Source of the DNA: an uncultured Flavobacteriales bacterium
GTDB taxonomy: Bacteria; Bacteroidota; Bacteroidia; Flavobacteriales_E; Vicingaceae
Length of the DNA stretch: 64,000 bases
Reading direction: 5' to 3'
Assembly: GCA_905479995.1 (NCBI GenBank)
Contig: CAJQON010000017.1
Coordinates: 85,652-149,651 of the forward strand
Position numbers and translations under genes: made by a program. The notes below the pieces were generated by a model, which ran no database searches, was not told where the DNA came from, and saw nothing but the letters and a program-made list of their open reading frames with translations. Positions 43,961 through 52,873 of this stretch are shown in pieces. Numbering within the stretch: the first letter of the stretch is position 1; each line of letters starts with the position of its first letter.

Positions 43961-46900
43961 TTATCTTATTAAATTCACGTGCCCATAGTTGTCATGGATA
44001 ATTGGGCTGTATTCTTCTTTGGCAACAACCTTCCATACATAAGTACCAACCTGAACTTGCTTACCGCTGTAAGTTCCATCCCATCCTAAACTAGCAGGAC
44101 CAGTATGTAAAAGAGCACCCCATCTATCAAATATTTGTAAAGTATATTGAGTAAAGTCAATACCCTCTCCAACAGGAGCCCAAATATCATTTACACCATC
44201 ACCATCTGGTGAGAATGTGTTAGGAGCATAGAAAATGTAAATTCCATTTACAATTACAGTTCCCCTAGCTGTATCCTGACAACCATTTAGGTTGGTTACA
44301 GTTAAAACAACAGGGTAAGTTCCTGGCTCATCATTCGGGAATGTATGTGTTGGATGCATTGCCGTACTACTATCCGGTGAAATTCCACTATTAAACTCCC
44401 ATAGGTATGTTAACGGTAGTTGAGTTGATAAGCTGGTAAACTCAATTATCGTATTCAATACATCCGTTATAGGTGGATCCATAGAGAAGTTAGCATTTGG
44501 ATAATCGTGCGGACAAACATAATCGAAGAATGTAGTATCCACGATACATCCGTCAATAGTAGTAACAGTTAACGTTACATCATGACAAACCGGAGTTAAG
44601 AAGTTATGATTTACTGGATCACCATTTAATACAGATCCATCACTAATGCTCCACATAGATGAGCCAATTAATGCTGTAGGAGTAGACGTGTTGGTAAACT
44701 CTATTGTAATTGGGTAACAACTGTCTGGCTTATTTCGTGTAAAGTCAGGAGTTGGTAAATCAAACCAATCAACATATATTGTAACACTATCCGAAGGAGT
44801 TGTACAATTGTCGGTAGCAACACCAATGTAGCTAGTTGGCGATGAAGTAGGTGTTACATTTATAACTGTACCATTACCAATTAATACATTGTTTTCATAC
44901 CAATCGTAGTTGTATCCAACACCCGAACCGCCAACAGTAGTTATGTCTATGTTAGTGCTTAAACCTGGACAAATCGTTATAGAATCGTCAGAAGTACTAG
45001 CAATAAGATTAGGATATAAACTCATACACACTTGTTGTGTATCCGATGTACACCCTAGCGGATCTAATACATATACCGAATAACAAGTTGGTGAAATAAT
45101 AGGGCTCACATTGTGTGGTCCATTACCAGCTATTGGAGTAACTGTAGATAAATCAATCCAATTATACATATAAGGGGCTCCGTTACCTCCAATTGCAGTA
45201 GCGCTAATTGGAGTGACACCACCTATACATATTATGTTGTCTGGAGTAATTGTATTAATAACAACAGAGTCTGGTTCATATAAAGTAACAGTAGTATCGG
45301 ATGAACAACCTGCAGAATCAGTCATTGTAATAATGTATGTTCCTGCTGGTAGACCAACTAAAGAATCTTTCATACCAACAGTAATGTTGTTAGTTACTTG
45401 TAAAATTCCGCCAGTAATACTGTCTTTCCATTGGAAGTTCTGTACTTCACTACCTAGAACAAATACTGGGTCAAGAATTATCTTTCCATCACTACCATCT
45501 TTACAAGTAATATCCGTTGTAGTAGGGTTTGGAGGGTAACATTGACCACAAACTACATCAATCACAATAGAATCTGTATCAAAACATCCTCCAGCTGTAT
45601 CCGTTACCGTAACATAATATGTTGTTGGGCTTGATGGGAATACTGTTGGGTTTTGCATTACCGAAGTAATAATAGTAGTGTTTGGTGTCCATAAAAATGA
45701 ATAGTCATTAGGGTCTGGCGGAGTAGGACAATGTGTTAAACGTATGTCAGGTCTGTTTACCGATCCCGTTGGAGTAGCTAAAGTACACCCACTTGCTCTA
45801 TCTGTAAAGTCATACAATACTCTGTTTGTAGGTGTAGCAGTTTGCGTAACCGTTGCCGATTGACTCCATGAAGAGTTGTCAAAACAAACCTCGATCAATA
45901 GATTAGAGAAACCATCCCAGTCGTAAGCCGTATTAAGCGTGTGCGTATTCCAACCAATTACTGGAGTGTAAGTAGCAGGGAAAGCACCAACATTGTATAC
46001 TTGAGATGCTCCAGCAACAAATGTGTTGGTAGCAAAATCATTCAATGGAGTACACATCATACTAATCGTTAAACCAGTATATGATTTGTTACCAGCATTA
46101 TCTACATTAAAAGCAATTTCGGTAATCTTTCCTCCAATAAACCCTAAAGCATTTAATTCTGCAGCAGTATAGATCATTTGAACTCTACCATCTTCCCAAC
46201 CTCCATCATATGGAGTTGGATCGGCATTAATGTTTGTCGTTCCATTACCCACAACAGATTGTGTAGTAGGCATCGAACAAACATTGCTTGCGCTTGGTCC
46301 ACAAACGGCAGGAATACCATTTCCTAAATCTAAATCAATTAAAATAGAATCTCCACAGGCCATTAATGAATCTGGAGTTAAAATATCTATTACTGGTGAA
46401 ACAGCAGCAATAATTGTAATGTCAATAGTATCTAGTTTAATACATCCGTTTGGATCAGTAACCTCTACGGTATATTGGTAAACCCCAGGAGCAGTAATGT
46501 TTGCTATTGGGTTTGCAATGTTAGTTGCAGATAAGTACGTAGCAGGATCCCATAAATAAGTATATCCAGCAACTGCTGGTGTAACAATTACATCTAGATC
46601 AACTGGATCCAGTAAACACGATGATGTAGAGCTTTGAGTTGCAGTAGCTGTAAAGTCTGGTACCACAGTTACCGTAACTGTATCAATGTTTTTACATCCA
46701 CCAGATAAGTTACTTGTTACTTCGTATGTTGTAGTTGCTATAGGTTTAGCTACTGGATTGGCACATGGATTACAAGAAAAGTTAGTTCCAACATTAATTG
46801 CTGGACCAGTAATGGCTGCCCAGTTAAAAATTGTTCCTCCAGAAGCAGTTAATGGTGCTGTTTGAGTACCACAGATGGTAACATCTGCACTTGCAACTGT

Positions 46901-48079
46901 ACTGGTAATAACATCAAATATGGCTACTTGGGTAGCAGTACCTTCAATAGGACAGGCATTATCTGTAACGGTAACCGTTGTTACAATTTGAGATGGTGAG
47001 CCTGCAGGAACTGTCCAGCAAATACCTATAGTAACTGGGTTAGTACCTGTTACTGTAATTACGGCTCCAGGAAATGCAGTAAAAATATTACTAATAGCTG
47101 TATCTATAGTTAATGTGTCGGTTGGATCTGGATCGCTAAATACCATGCTAAAACAAGCAGTAGAGCCTTCACATAATTCTAAAGTAGTAGGACTTGTTTG
47201 TAGTGCGTTACCACTTGTTAAAACTATCCCTGCAGCAGGAGGAACAGGCGTAACATTAGTACAGTTAATTACTTCAAATTGAAAATCGTGTATAATTGAA
47301 CCTGTTAAATTACCATTAGCATCAAAAGCCTCTATTAAGTAAGTAACAACAAAGTTCCCTATAGTTGGCTGATTAAAAGTTATACACCCAGTTAGAGGGT
47401 CAAGTATTAAACCCTGCAATGGCATTTGAGGTGTATAAGGGAATGGGTGAGTAATTAGTACAGCGTTTGCTCCATAAGGATTAACTAAAGAGTAGAACAA
47501 GCTATCTCCATCTGGGTCTACAGCTCCAGGGCAATAAGATTGTGCCTGACCAGCACATACATAAGGTATTGGTTGAGCGGTTACAAAAGGCGAAGCGTCA
47601 CAAGGAGCTGTAATTGAGTTCATTACTGTTTGAACATATAAAGAATTACCACCTGCTCCATTCGTATTAGTAGATGCATCTCTACAACAAAGGTCAAAAT
47701 CAAAAGTCCAACTATTACAACCTGCCGGGAGGATAATGGTTGCTTGGTAGGTGTACATTCTAACACCAGGAATTGTTCCTGCCGGTGTAGCACAAGCACT
47801 ATTTGCTATTTGAGCATCGCAAATTTGACTTACTTCTTCCATAACCCCTAGTTGAGCCAATTGAATTGCTGGATTAGCTAATCCACAAGTATTAGATGCG
47901 GTAATGTTAACGGTTGTTCCTAGGGTACTAGGGCAACTAACAAATTGTGTCATCGTAATGACGTACTCATTTGGATTACCAGTACATTGATAAGTTATGT
48001 TTCCTCCTGGTATATGCGATGCATAAGTGCTAGATAGACCAATAAAAAGAGTGAATAATACAGCTAAAATCTTTTTCAT
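43961..48079 (-). CDS. Giant gliding-motility-type T9SS surface protein, paralogue A
   Basis: A 1,372-residue surface protein. Signal peptide 1-20 (cleavage after TYA). The N-terminal domain (about 21-270) starts HIPGGNITYQCTGNP and is shared by all three paralogues. Beta domains follow to about 565. Residues about 570-790 are a module unlike that of the neighbours (patterns ELNALGFIGGKITEIAFNV and WDGFSNLLIEVCFDNSSW), a jelly-roll-like region. An SprB-like repeat is near 850-935 (DITCKDGSDGKIILDP), PKD-like domains near 1110-1265, and the gliding-motility C-terminal sorting domain is the last 95 residues (FYAPNTFSPDGDGVNDIW ... YGHVNLIR), a type B T9SS signal. Its function could be adhesion or gliding; that is inference. 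Confidence 0.88.
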   Translation of the reverse strand: MKKILAVLFTLFIGLSSTYASHIPGGNITYQCTGNPNEYVITMTQFVSCPSTLGTTVNITASNTCGLANPAIQLAQLGVMEEVSQICDAQIANSACATPAGTIPGVRMYTYQATIILPAGCNSWTFDFDLCCRDASTNTNGAGGNSLYVQTVMNSITAPCDASPFVTAQPIPYVCAGQAQSYCPGAVDPDGDSLFYSLVNPYGANAVLITHPFPYTPQMPLQGLILDPLTGCITFNQPTIGNFVVTYLIEAFDANGNLTGSIIHDFQFEVINCTNVTPVPPAAGIVLTSGNALQTSPTTLELCEGSTACFSMVFSDPDPTDTLTIDTAISNIFTAFPGAVITVTGTNPVTIGICWTVPAGSPSQIVTTVTVTDNACPIEGTATQVAIFDVITSTVASADVTICGTQTAPLTASGGTIFNWAAITGPAINVGTNFSCNPCANPVAKPIATTTYEVTSNLSGGCKNIDTVTVTVVPDFTATATQSSTSSCLLDPVDLDVIVTPAVAGYTYLWDPATYLSATNIANPIANITAPGVYQYTVEVTDPNGCIKLDTIDITIIAAVSPVIDILTPDSLMACGDSILIDLDLGNGIPAVCGPSASNVCSMPTTQSVVGNGTTNINADPTPYDGGWEDGRVQMIYTAAELNALGFIGGKITEIAFNVDNAGNKSYTGLTISMMCTPLNDFATNTFVAGASQVYNVGAFPATYTPVIGWNTHTLNTAYDWDGFSNLLIEVCFDNSSWSQSATVTQTATPTNRVLYDFTDRASGCTLATPTGSVNRPDIRLTHCPTPPDPNDYSFLWTPNTTIITSVMQNPTVFPSSPTTYYVTVTDTAGGCFDTDSIVIDVVCGQCYPPNPTTTDITCKDGSDGKIILDPVFVLGSEVQNFQWKDSITGGILQVTNNITVGMKDSLVGLPAGTYIITMTDSAGCSSDTTVTLYEPDSVVINTITPDNIICIGGVTPISATAIGGNGAPYMYNWIDLSTVTPIAGNGPHNVSPIISPTCYSVYVLDPLGCTSDTQQVCMSLYPNLIASTSDDSITICPGLSTNIDITTVGGSGVGYNYDWYENNVLIGNGTVINVTPTSSPTSYIGVATDNCTTPSDSVTIYVDWFDLPTPDFTRNKPDSCYPITIEFTNTSTPTALIGSSMWSISDGSVLNGDPVNHNFLTPVCHDVTLTVTTIDGCIVDTTFFDYVCPHDYPNANFSMDPPITDVLNTIIEFTSLSTQLPLTYLWEFNSGISPDSSTAMHPTHTFPNDEPGTYPVVLTVTNLNGCQDTARGTVIVNGIYIFYAPNTFSPDGDGVNDIWAPVGEGIDFTQYTLQIFDRWGALLHTGPASLGWDGTYSGKQVQVGTYVWKVVAKEEYSPIIHDNYGHVNLIR

Positions 48080-48190
48080 GCGATAGGTTTGATAGGTTTT
48101 GTTATGCTTGTCGGTAAATTTATAAATAATACCGTCATTTTCAAATGACGCAGAACAAAGTATTATAGTTGCCTTATTTGGTAGAATAAA

Positions 48191-48222
48191 AAAACGGCTC
48201 TAGTATTCACTAGAGCCGTTTT
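48191..48222 (-). terminator. Terminator of the second giant paralogue
   Basis: AAAACGGCTCTAGT pairs with ACTAGAGCCGTTTT around a four-base loop, 22 bases after the stop. The A-run reads as T-run on the minus strand, so it should stop the transcript of the gene upstream. Confidence 0.9.
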
Positions 48223-48243
48223 TAAAAAATAAGTTAATTCGTC

Positions 48244-51200
48244 TTATTTAATCACATTCACATGTCCAAAATTATCGTGAATTATTGTAGAGTATTTCTC
48301 TTTCGCAATAATCTTCCAAACATAAGTGTCTTGTTGAACAATTTTTCCTTTGTAAGAACCATCCCATCCTAACTCAGCGTTATCATTTTCATAGAGTAAA
48401 GCTCCCCATCGGTCAAATATTTGAAGTGTATATTGCGTAAAGTCAATTCCTTCTCCATAAGGTCTCCAAATATCATTTACTCCATCTCCATCTGGTGTAA
48501 AAGTGTTTGGAGCATAAAACACATATATTCCGTTTATAATTAATGTTCCTACAGCCGTATCTTGACATCCATTCTCGTTGGTAACAACCAATTCAATTTC
48601 ATAGTTGCCAGGCTCTCCATTAGGGTAGCTCTTAGTTGGATGCATTTCTGTTGAAACATCTGGTGCTATTCCACTGTTAAACTGCCATTCATACGTTAAT
48701 GGTGTTGGTGATGATAAATTTTCAAAATCAATCTCCGTATTCATTAAATTAGTAATTGGAGGTGTCATTGAAAAGTTTGCATTAGGGTAATCATGCGGAC
48801 AAACAAAATCAGTTTTAGTCGTGTCAAGGATACATCCGTCAACTGTAGTAACAGTTAGTGTAATATCATGACAAACTGGACTTAGGAAAGTATGGTTAAC
48901 AGTATTTCCATTTAAAATTGATCCGTCACTAATGTCCCATGTAGATGCACCAATTAAAGCGTTAGGAATACTAGTATTGTCTAATTCAATAGTTATTGGG
49001 TAGCAACTATCAGGTTTGTTTCTAGCAAAATCTAATGTTGGAACGTTAAACCAGTCTACATAAACTGTAACACTATCAGCTGGAGTTGTACAGTTATCTG
49101 TAGCAACACCAACATAAGCAGTTGGAGAAGATGTAGGAGTTACGTTAATTACCGCACCATTACCAATTAATACATTGTTCTCATACCAGTTGTAGTTGTA
49201 ACCAACACCAGAACCGCCAATAACACTCATGTCAATATTGGTACTTAAGCCCGGACAAATTGTAATTGAATCATCTAAAGTGCTTGCGATAAGATTAGGG
49301 TATAAACTCATACATACTTGTTGAGTGTCAGAAGTACAACCCAAAGGATCTAGTACATAAACTGAATAACAAGTAGGAGAAATTATAGGGCTCACATTGT
49401 GTGGTCCATTTCCTGCAATAGGAGTAACTGTAGAAAGGTCAATCCAGTTATAAGTGTAAGGAGCACCATTACCTCCGATTGCCGTAGCATTAATTGGAGT
49501 AACACCTCCAATACATATAATGTTGTCAGGAGTTATTGTGTTAATTACAACAGAATCTACACTAGTTAATGTTACAGTAGTGTCTACTGAACAGCCACTA
49601 GAATCTGTCATTGTAATAACATAAGTTCCAGGGGTAATGTTTACTAACGAATCTTGCATACCTGCAGTTAAAGCATTGGTTGTTTGCAATATGTTTCCAG
49701 TAATACTATCTGTCCAAACAAAATTTTGCACTTCACTTCCAACACCGAAAGTAGGTGTAATAATAATTGATCCATTCGCTACATCTTTACAACTAGGGTT
49801 GGTAAGAGCAACAGTTGGTAAGAGGGGTTGTGTAACTGTGACGTCTACCGTATCATATTTAAGACATCCACCACCTAAATCAACAGAAACAATAACTTGT
49901 TTTACTCCAGCACTAGTAAAAGTAGCTACTGGGTTTGCAATAGTTGAATCATTCATAGCCGTTGGGTATGTCCAAGAATAGCTATAACCACCAGGAACAC
50001 TAGGTACAACATTAAACGCTACAGGATCTCCAACACATACACTAGTATCGTTAGGAGAAGTTGCAAGGCTGTAGTTTGTTACAGTTATTGTTTGAGTTCT
50101 ATCAACAGAACAGCCACCTGTATCTGTAAGAGTTACAGTGTAAACAGTTGTTGCATTTGCTGTTGCTAGTGGGTCATTAATGTTTGGATTGCTTAAGCCT
50201 GTAGCTGGCGACCATGAATAAGTGTAGTTGCTATTTCCACCACAACTTAAGCTAATGTTGTCAATTGCCCAGTTATCAATAGTACCACTATGGTTTGGTT
50301 GTGTCCATTGGAACATAGTGTTTGGCGTTTTTGCTGCTGCAGGTATAAGTACAGAAAAACAAGCCCAAGTGTTTGGGTAAGTTCCACCTGCATCCCAATC
50401 ATCTTGCAAGTATTTTACAATTGGAACCCATGTTGCTCCACCATTAATAGAGTAGTTTAAATCTACATCCTCGCCTCTATCAGCGTTTTCACATCCTGTT
50501 CCTTGAGAAGAAGAAAGTGAGTTCCCAATCCAAAGGCAAAAATCAATTGAAGTACAGCTCGAAACTGCAACAGAGTTAGTAACGAGTTCCCTTAATCCGC
50601 TTCCTGTAAACCATAAAGCATTACCTGTAGCATTAAGTGCTCCACAACCACTTGTTTTGGTTAAATCTTGTCCTTGAACACTTGACCAAAGACTTGGATC
50701 CATAGGATCAAAATCATCTTCAAGAGCTGTAAGAGAAACATCAAATTGAATTATTCCACCAGAACATATTGTAGTGTCTCCAGGCACCAATGTAACATTT
50801 GGCGGTGGAGTAACAGTTACTGTTGTAGAATCAAATTTAACACAACCATTACCAGAAGTTACCATTACGCCATATGTGGTAGTTTGTGTTGGTGAAGCAA
50901 TAGGGTTAATAATATTAGGATTCGATAATGTTGCTGCTGGAGTCCATGAGTAAGTATAGCCAGGTCCGGCCGGAGCAAGATTAACGCCTAATTCTTTTGT
51001 TAAGAAATCACATAAAAGTGTATCTCCTGTAGCTGTTGGTGTAAAGTCTGGCACAACTGTTACTGTAACAGTATCAATGCTTTTACATCCACCAGTTAAT
51101 GTACTCGATACTTGGTATACCGTTGTGGCTGTTGGTGTAGCAACTGGGTTACTACACGGACTACATGAGAAGTTGGTTCCAATATTTATAGCTGGTCCTG

Positions 51201-52470
51201 AAATAGCAGTCCAGTTAAAGTTAGAGCCTCCACTTACACTTAATTGAGCGGCTTGAGGACCACATATTGTAGTATCTGAATAAGCAACCGTACTATTTAC
51301 AATGTCGAATATTGCAACTTGGGTAGCCGTTCCTTCAATAGGACAAGCTCCATCAGATACCGTTATTGTTGTAATAATTTGAGATGGAGAGTTTCCAGGG
51401 ACGGTCCAACATACATTAACAGTTAAAGGGTTTGTACCTGAAACTGTTACAATAGCTCCAGGAAAAGCAGTAAAAACATTACTAATAGCTGTATCAATTG
51501 TTAAAGTATCATTTGCATCAGGATCTGTAAAAGTAATGTCAAAACAAGCTGTAGCTCCTTCACATAATTCAATTACAGTTGGAGCAATTTGGTTGGCATT
51601 ACCACTAGTCAACACAATACCATTAGCTGGTGGTGAAGGAGTAATGTTAGTACAACTAATTACCTCAAATTGAAAATCATGCACAATTGATCCCGTTAAA
51701 TTTCCATTGGCATCAAAAGCTTCTATTAAATAAGTAACAACAAAGTTTCCAATAGTAGGTTGATTAAATGTAATACAACCTGTATTAGGATCTAAAGTAA
51801 AGTTTTGTAGAGGGTTAGTCGGATTGTACGGTGCAGGGTGCGTAATTAACACAGCATTAGCTCCATAAGGGTTAATTAAAGAATAATACAAACTATCTCC
51901 GTCAGGATCAACAGCACCAGGACAATAAGATTGTGGCTGACCAGCACATACATAAGGTATTGGTTGAGCAGTTACATAAGGCGAAGCATCACAAGGAGCA
52001 GTAACCGAATTCATAACGGTTTGAAAATACATTGAATTACCACTACCTCCATTTGTATTAGTAGAAGCATCTCTACAGCAAATGTCAAAATCAAAAGTCC
52101 AGCTATCACAACCTGCTGGCAATGTTATTGTAGCTTGGTAAGTGTACATTCTAACTCCAGGAATTGTTCCTGCTGGTGTTGCACAAGCACTATTTGCTAT
52201 TTGTGCATCACAAATTTGACTAACTTCTTGCATAACACCTAATTGTGGCAATTGAATTGTTGGATTAGTTAATCCACAGTTGTTGGATGCAGTAATGTTG
52301 TAGGTTGTTCCTAAAGAACTAGGACAACTAACAAACATTGTCATAGTAATAATGTATTCATTCGGATTACCCGTACATTGATAAGTTAAGTTTCCCCCAG
52401 GTATATGCGAAGCATATGAACTAGATAGACTAATTAATAGGGTGAAGGCGATAGTTAAAATCTTTTTCAT
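48244..52470 (-). CDS. Giant gliding-motility-type T9SS surface protein, paralogue B, with reelin-like module
   Basis: A 1,408-residue paralogue of the gene downstream. Signal peptide 1-20, the same N-terminal domain, an SprB-like repeat near 883-967 and the same PKD-like and C-terminal sorting parts (last 97 residues, YAPNTFTPDGDGVNDIW to GHVNVIK). At about 577-745 it carries a reelin-subrepeat-like beta-sandwich (CGALNATGNALWFTGSGLRE, then DFCLWIGNSLSSSQGTGCEN, ending AIDNISLSCGG). Residues near 960-1150 are almost identical in protein to paralogue A but differ at many third codon positions. Terminator and own upstream gap suggest a single-gene transcript. Confidence 0.88.
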   Translation of the reverse strand: MKKILTIAFTLLISLSSSYASHIPGGNLTYQCTGNPNEYIITMTMFVSCPSSLGTTYNITASNNCGLTNPTIQLPQLGVMQEVSQICDAQIANSACATPAGTIPGVRMYTYQATITLPAGCDSWTFDFDICCRDASTNTNGGSGNSMYFQTVMNSVTAPCDASPYVTAQPIPYVCAGQPQSYCPGAVDPDGDSLYYSLINPYGANAVLITHPAPYNPTNPLQNFTLDPNTGCITFNQPTIGNFVVTYLIEAFDANGNLTGSIVHDFQFEVISCTNITPSPPANGIVLTSGNANQIAPTVIELCEGATACFDITFTDPDANDTLTIDTAISNVFTAFPGAIVTVSGTNPLTVNVCWTVPGNSPSQIITTITVSDGACPIEGTATQVAIFDIVNSTVAYSDTTICGPQAAQLSVSGGSNFNWTAISGPAINIGTNFSCSPCSNPVATPTATTVYQVSSTLTGGCKSIDTVTVTVVPDFTPTATGDTLLCDFLTKELGVNLAPAGPGYTYSWTPAATLSNPNIINPIASPTQTTTYGVMVTSGNGCVKFDSTTVTVTPPPNVTLVPGDTTICSGGIIQFDVSLTALEDDFDPMDPSLWSSVQGQDLTKTSGCGALNATGNALWFTGSGLRELVTNSVAVSSCTSIDFCLWIGNSLSSSQGTGCENADRGEDVDLNYSINGGATWVPIVKYLQDDWDAGGTYPNTWACFSVLIPAAAKTPNTMFQWTQPNHSGTIDNWAIDNISLSCGGNSNYTYSWSPATGLSNPNINDPLATANATTVYTVTLTDTGGCSVDRTQTITVTNYSLATSPNDTSVCVGDPVAFNVVPSVPGGYSYSWTYPTAMNDSTIANPVATFTSAGVKQVIVSVDLGGGCLKYDTVDVTVTQPLLPTVALTNPSCKDVANGSIIITPTFGVGSEVQNFVWTDSITGNILQTTNALTAGMQDSLVNITPGTYVITMTDSSGCSVDTTVTLTSVDSVVINTITPDNIICIGGVTPINATAIGGNGAPYTYNWIDLSTVTPIAGNGPHNVSPIISPTCYSVYVLDPLGCTSDTQQVCMSLYPNLIASTLDDSITICPGLSTNIDMSVIGGSGVGYNYNWYENNVLIGNGAVINVTPTSSPTAYVGVATDNCTTPADSVTVYVDWFNVPTLDFARNKPDSCYPITIELDNTSIPNALIGASTWDISDGSILNGNTVNHTFLSPVCHDITLTVTTVDGCILDTTKTDFVCPHDYPNANFSMTPPITNLMNTEIDFENLSSPTPLTYEWQFNSGIAPDVSTEMHPTKSYPNGEPGNYEIELVVTNENGCQDTAVGTLIINGIYVFYAPNTFTPDGDGVNDIWRPYGEGIDFTQYTLQIFDRWGALLYENDNAELGWDGSYKGKIVQQDTYVWKIIAKEKYSTIIHDNFGHVNVIK

Positions 52471-52873
52471 TACGATAGGTTTTGTTTACTTTTTGTAAAA
52501 GTAGATATAATAGGTTTAATTACACAGACGAGGTTTGCTTTATATGGTTGCCTTGCAGCAGGTTTAAATTCGTTTATTTTTAAATTAAGATGATACTTTT
52601 GCGGCAAGGACTTATGACAAAAATATTGTGTGGGTATTTTTTATGTTAAACAAATTATAGCTCGTAATTAACACTCTGTTTAAAAATCAATATTTTGTTA
52701 TAAATTTAACAAGCAAAGTAATTTGACGTGTAAATTAGGTTGTTAGTCATTAAAATAATTTGATTAGACGATATCTTTTTTGTCTTAAAATTACGTTTTA
52801 GTCAAAAAACAAATCAAGAATGAGCATAATAACCTATTGAATATAAAATGAGTTATTGTGCTCAACTATTTTA
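52471..52873. other. 403-base intergenic region between giant paralogues
   Basis: No convincing gene. The region must hold the promoter of paralogue B (right side of it, minus strand). On the plus strand there is a TACTTTTG at 52594-52601 with no good -33 partner. An imperfect hairpin at 52822-52863 follows paralogue C and is listed separately. Confidence 0.5.
52822..52863 (-). terminator. Possible weak terminator of paralogue C
   Basis: GAGCATAATAAC pairs with GTTATTGTGCTC (one non-Watson-Crick pair) around an 18-base loop, 11 bases after the stop codon. It is followed on the minus strand by an AT-rich stretch with only a delayed T-run, so it is less convincing than those of the other two paralogues. 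Confidence 0.4.

Noticed and set aside
45213..46481. Plus-strand open frames inside giant paralogue A (also 49637-49981 in B and 55095-55505 in C)
   Set aside because: They lie antisense to long, clearly coding genes and recur because the paralogues share codon patterns. No start context or protein motif supports them.
52614..52649. Eleven-residue open frame MTKILCGYFLC on the plus strand
   Set aside because: It is too short and has no homology or context to support translation.
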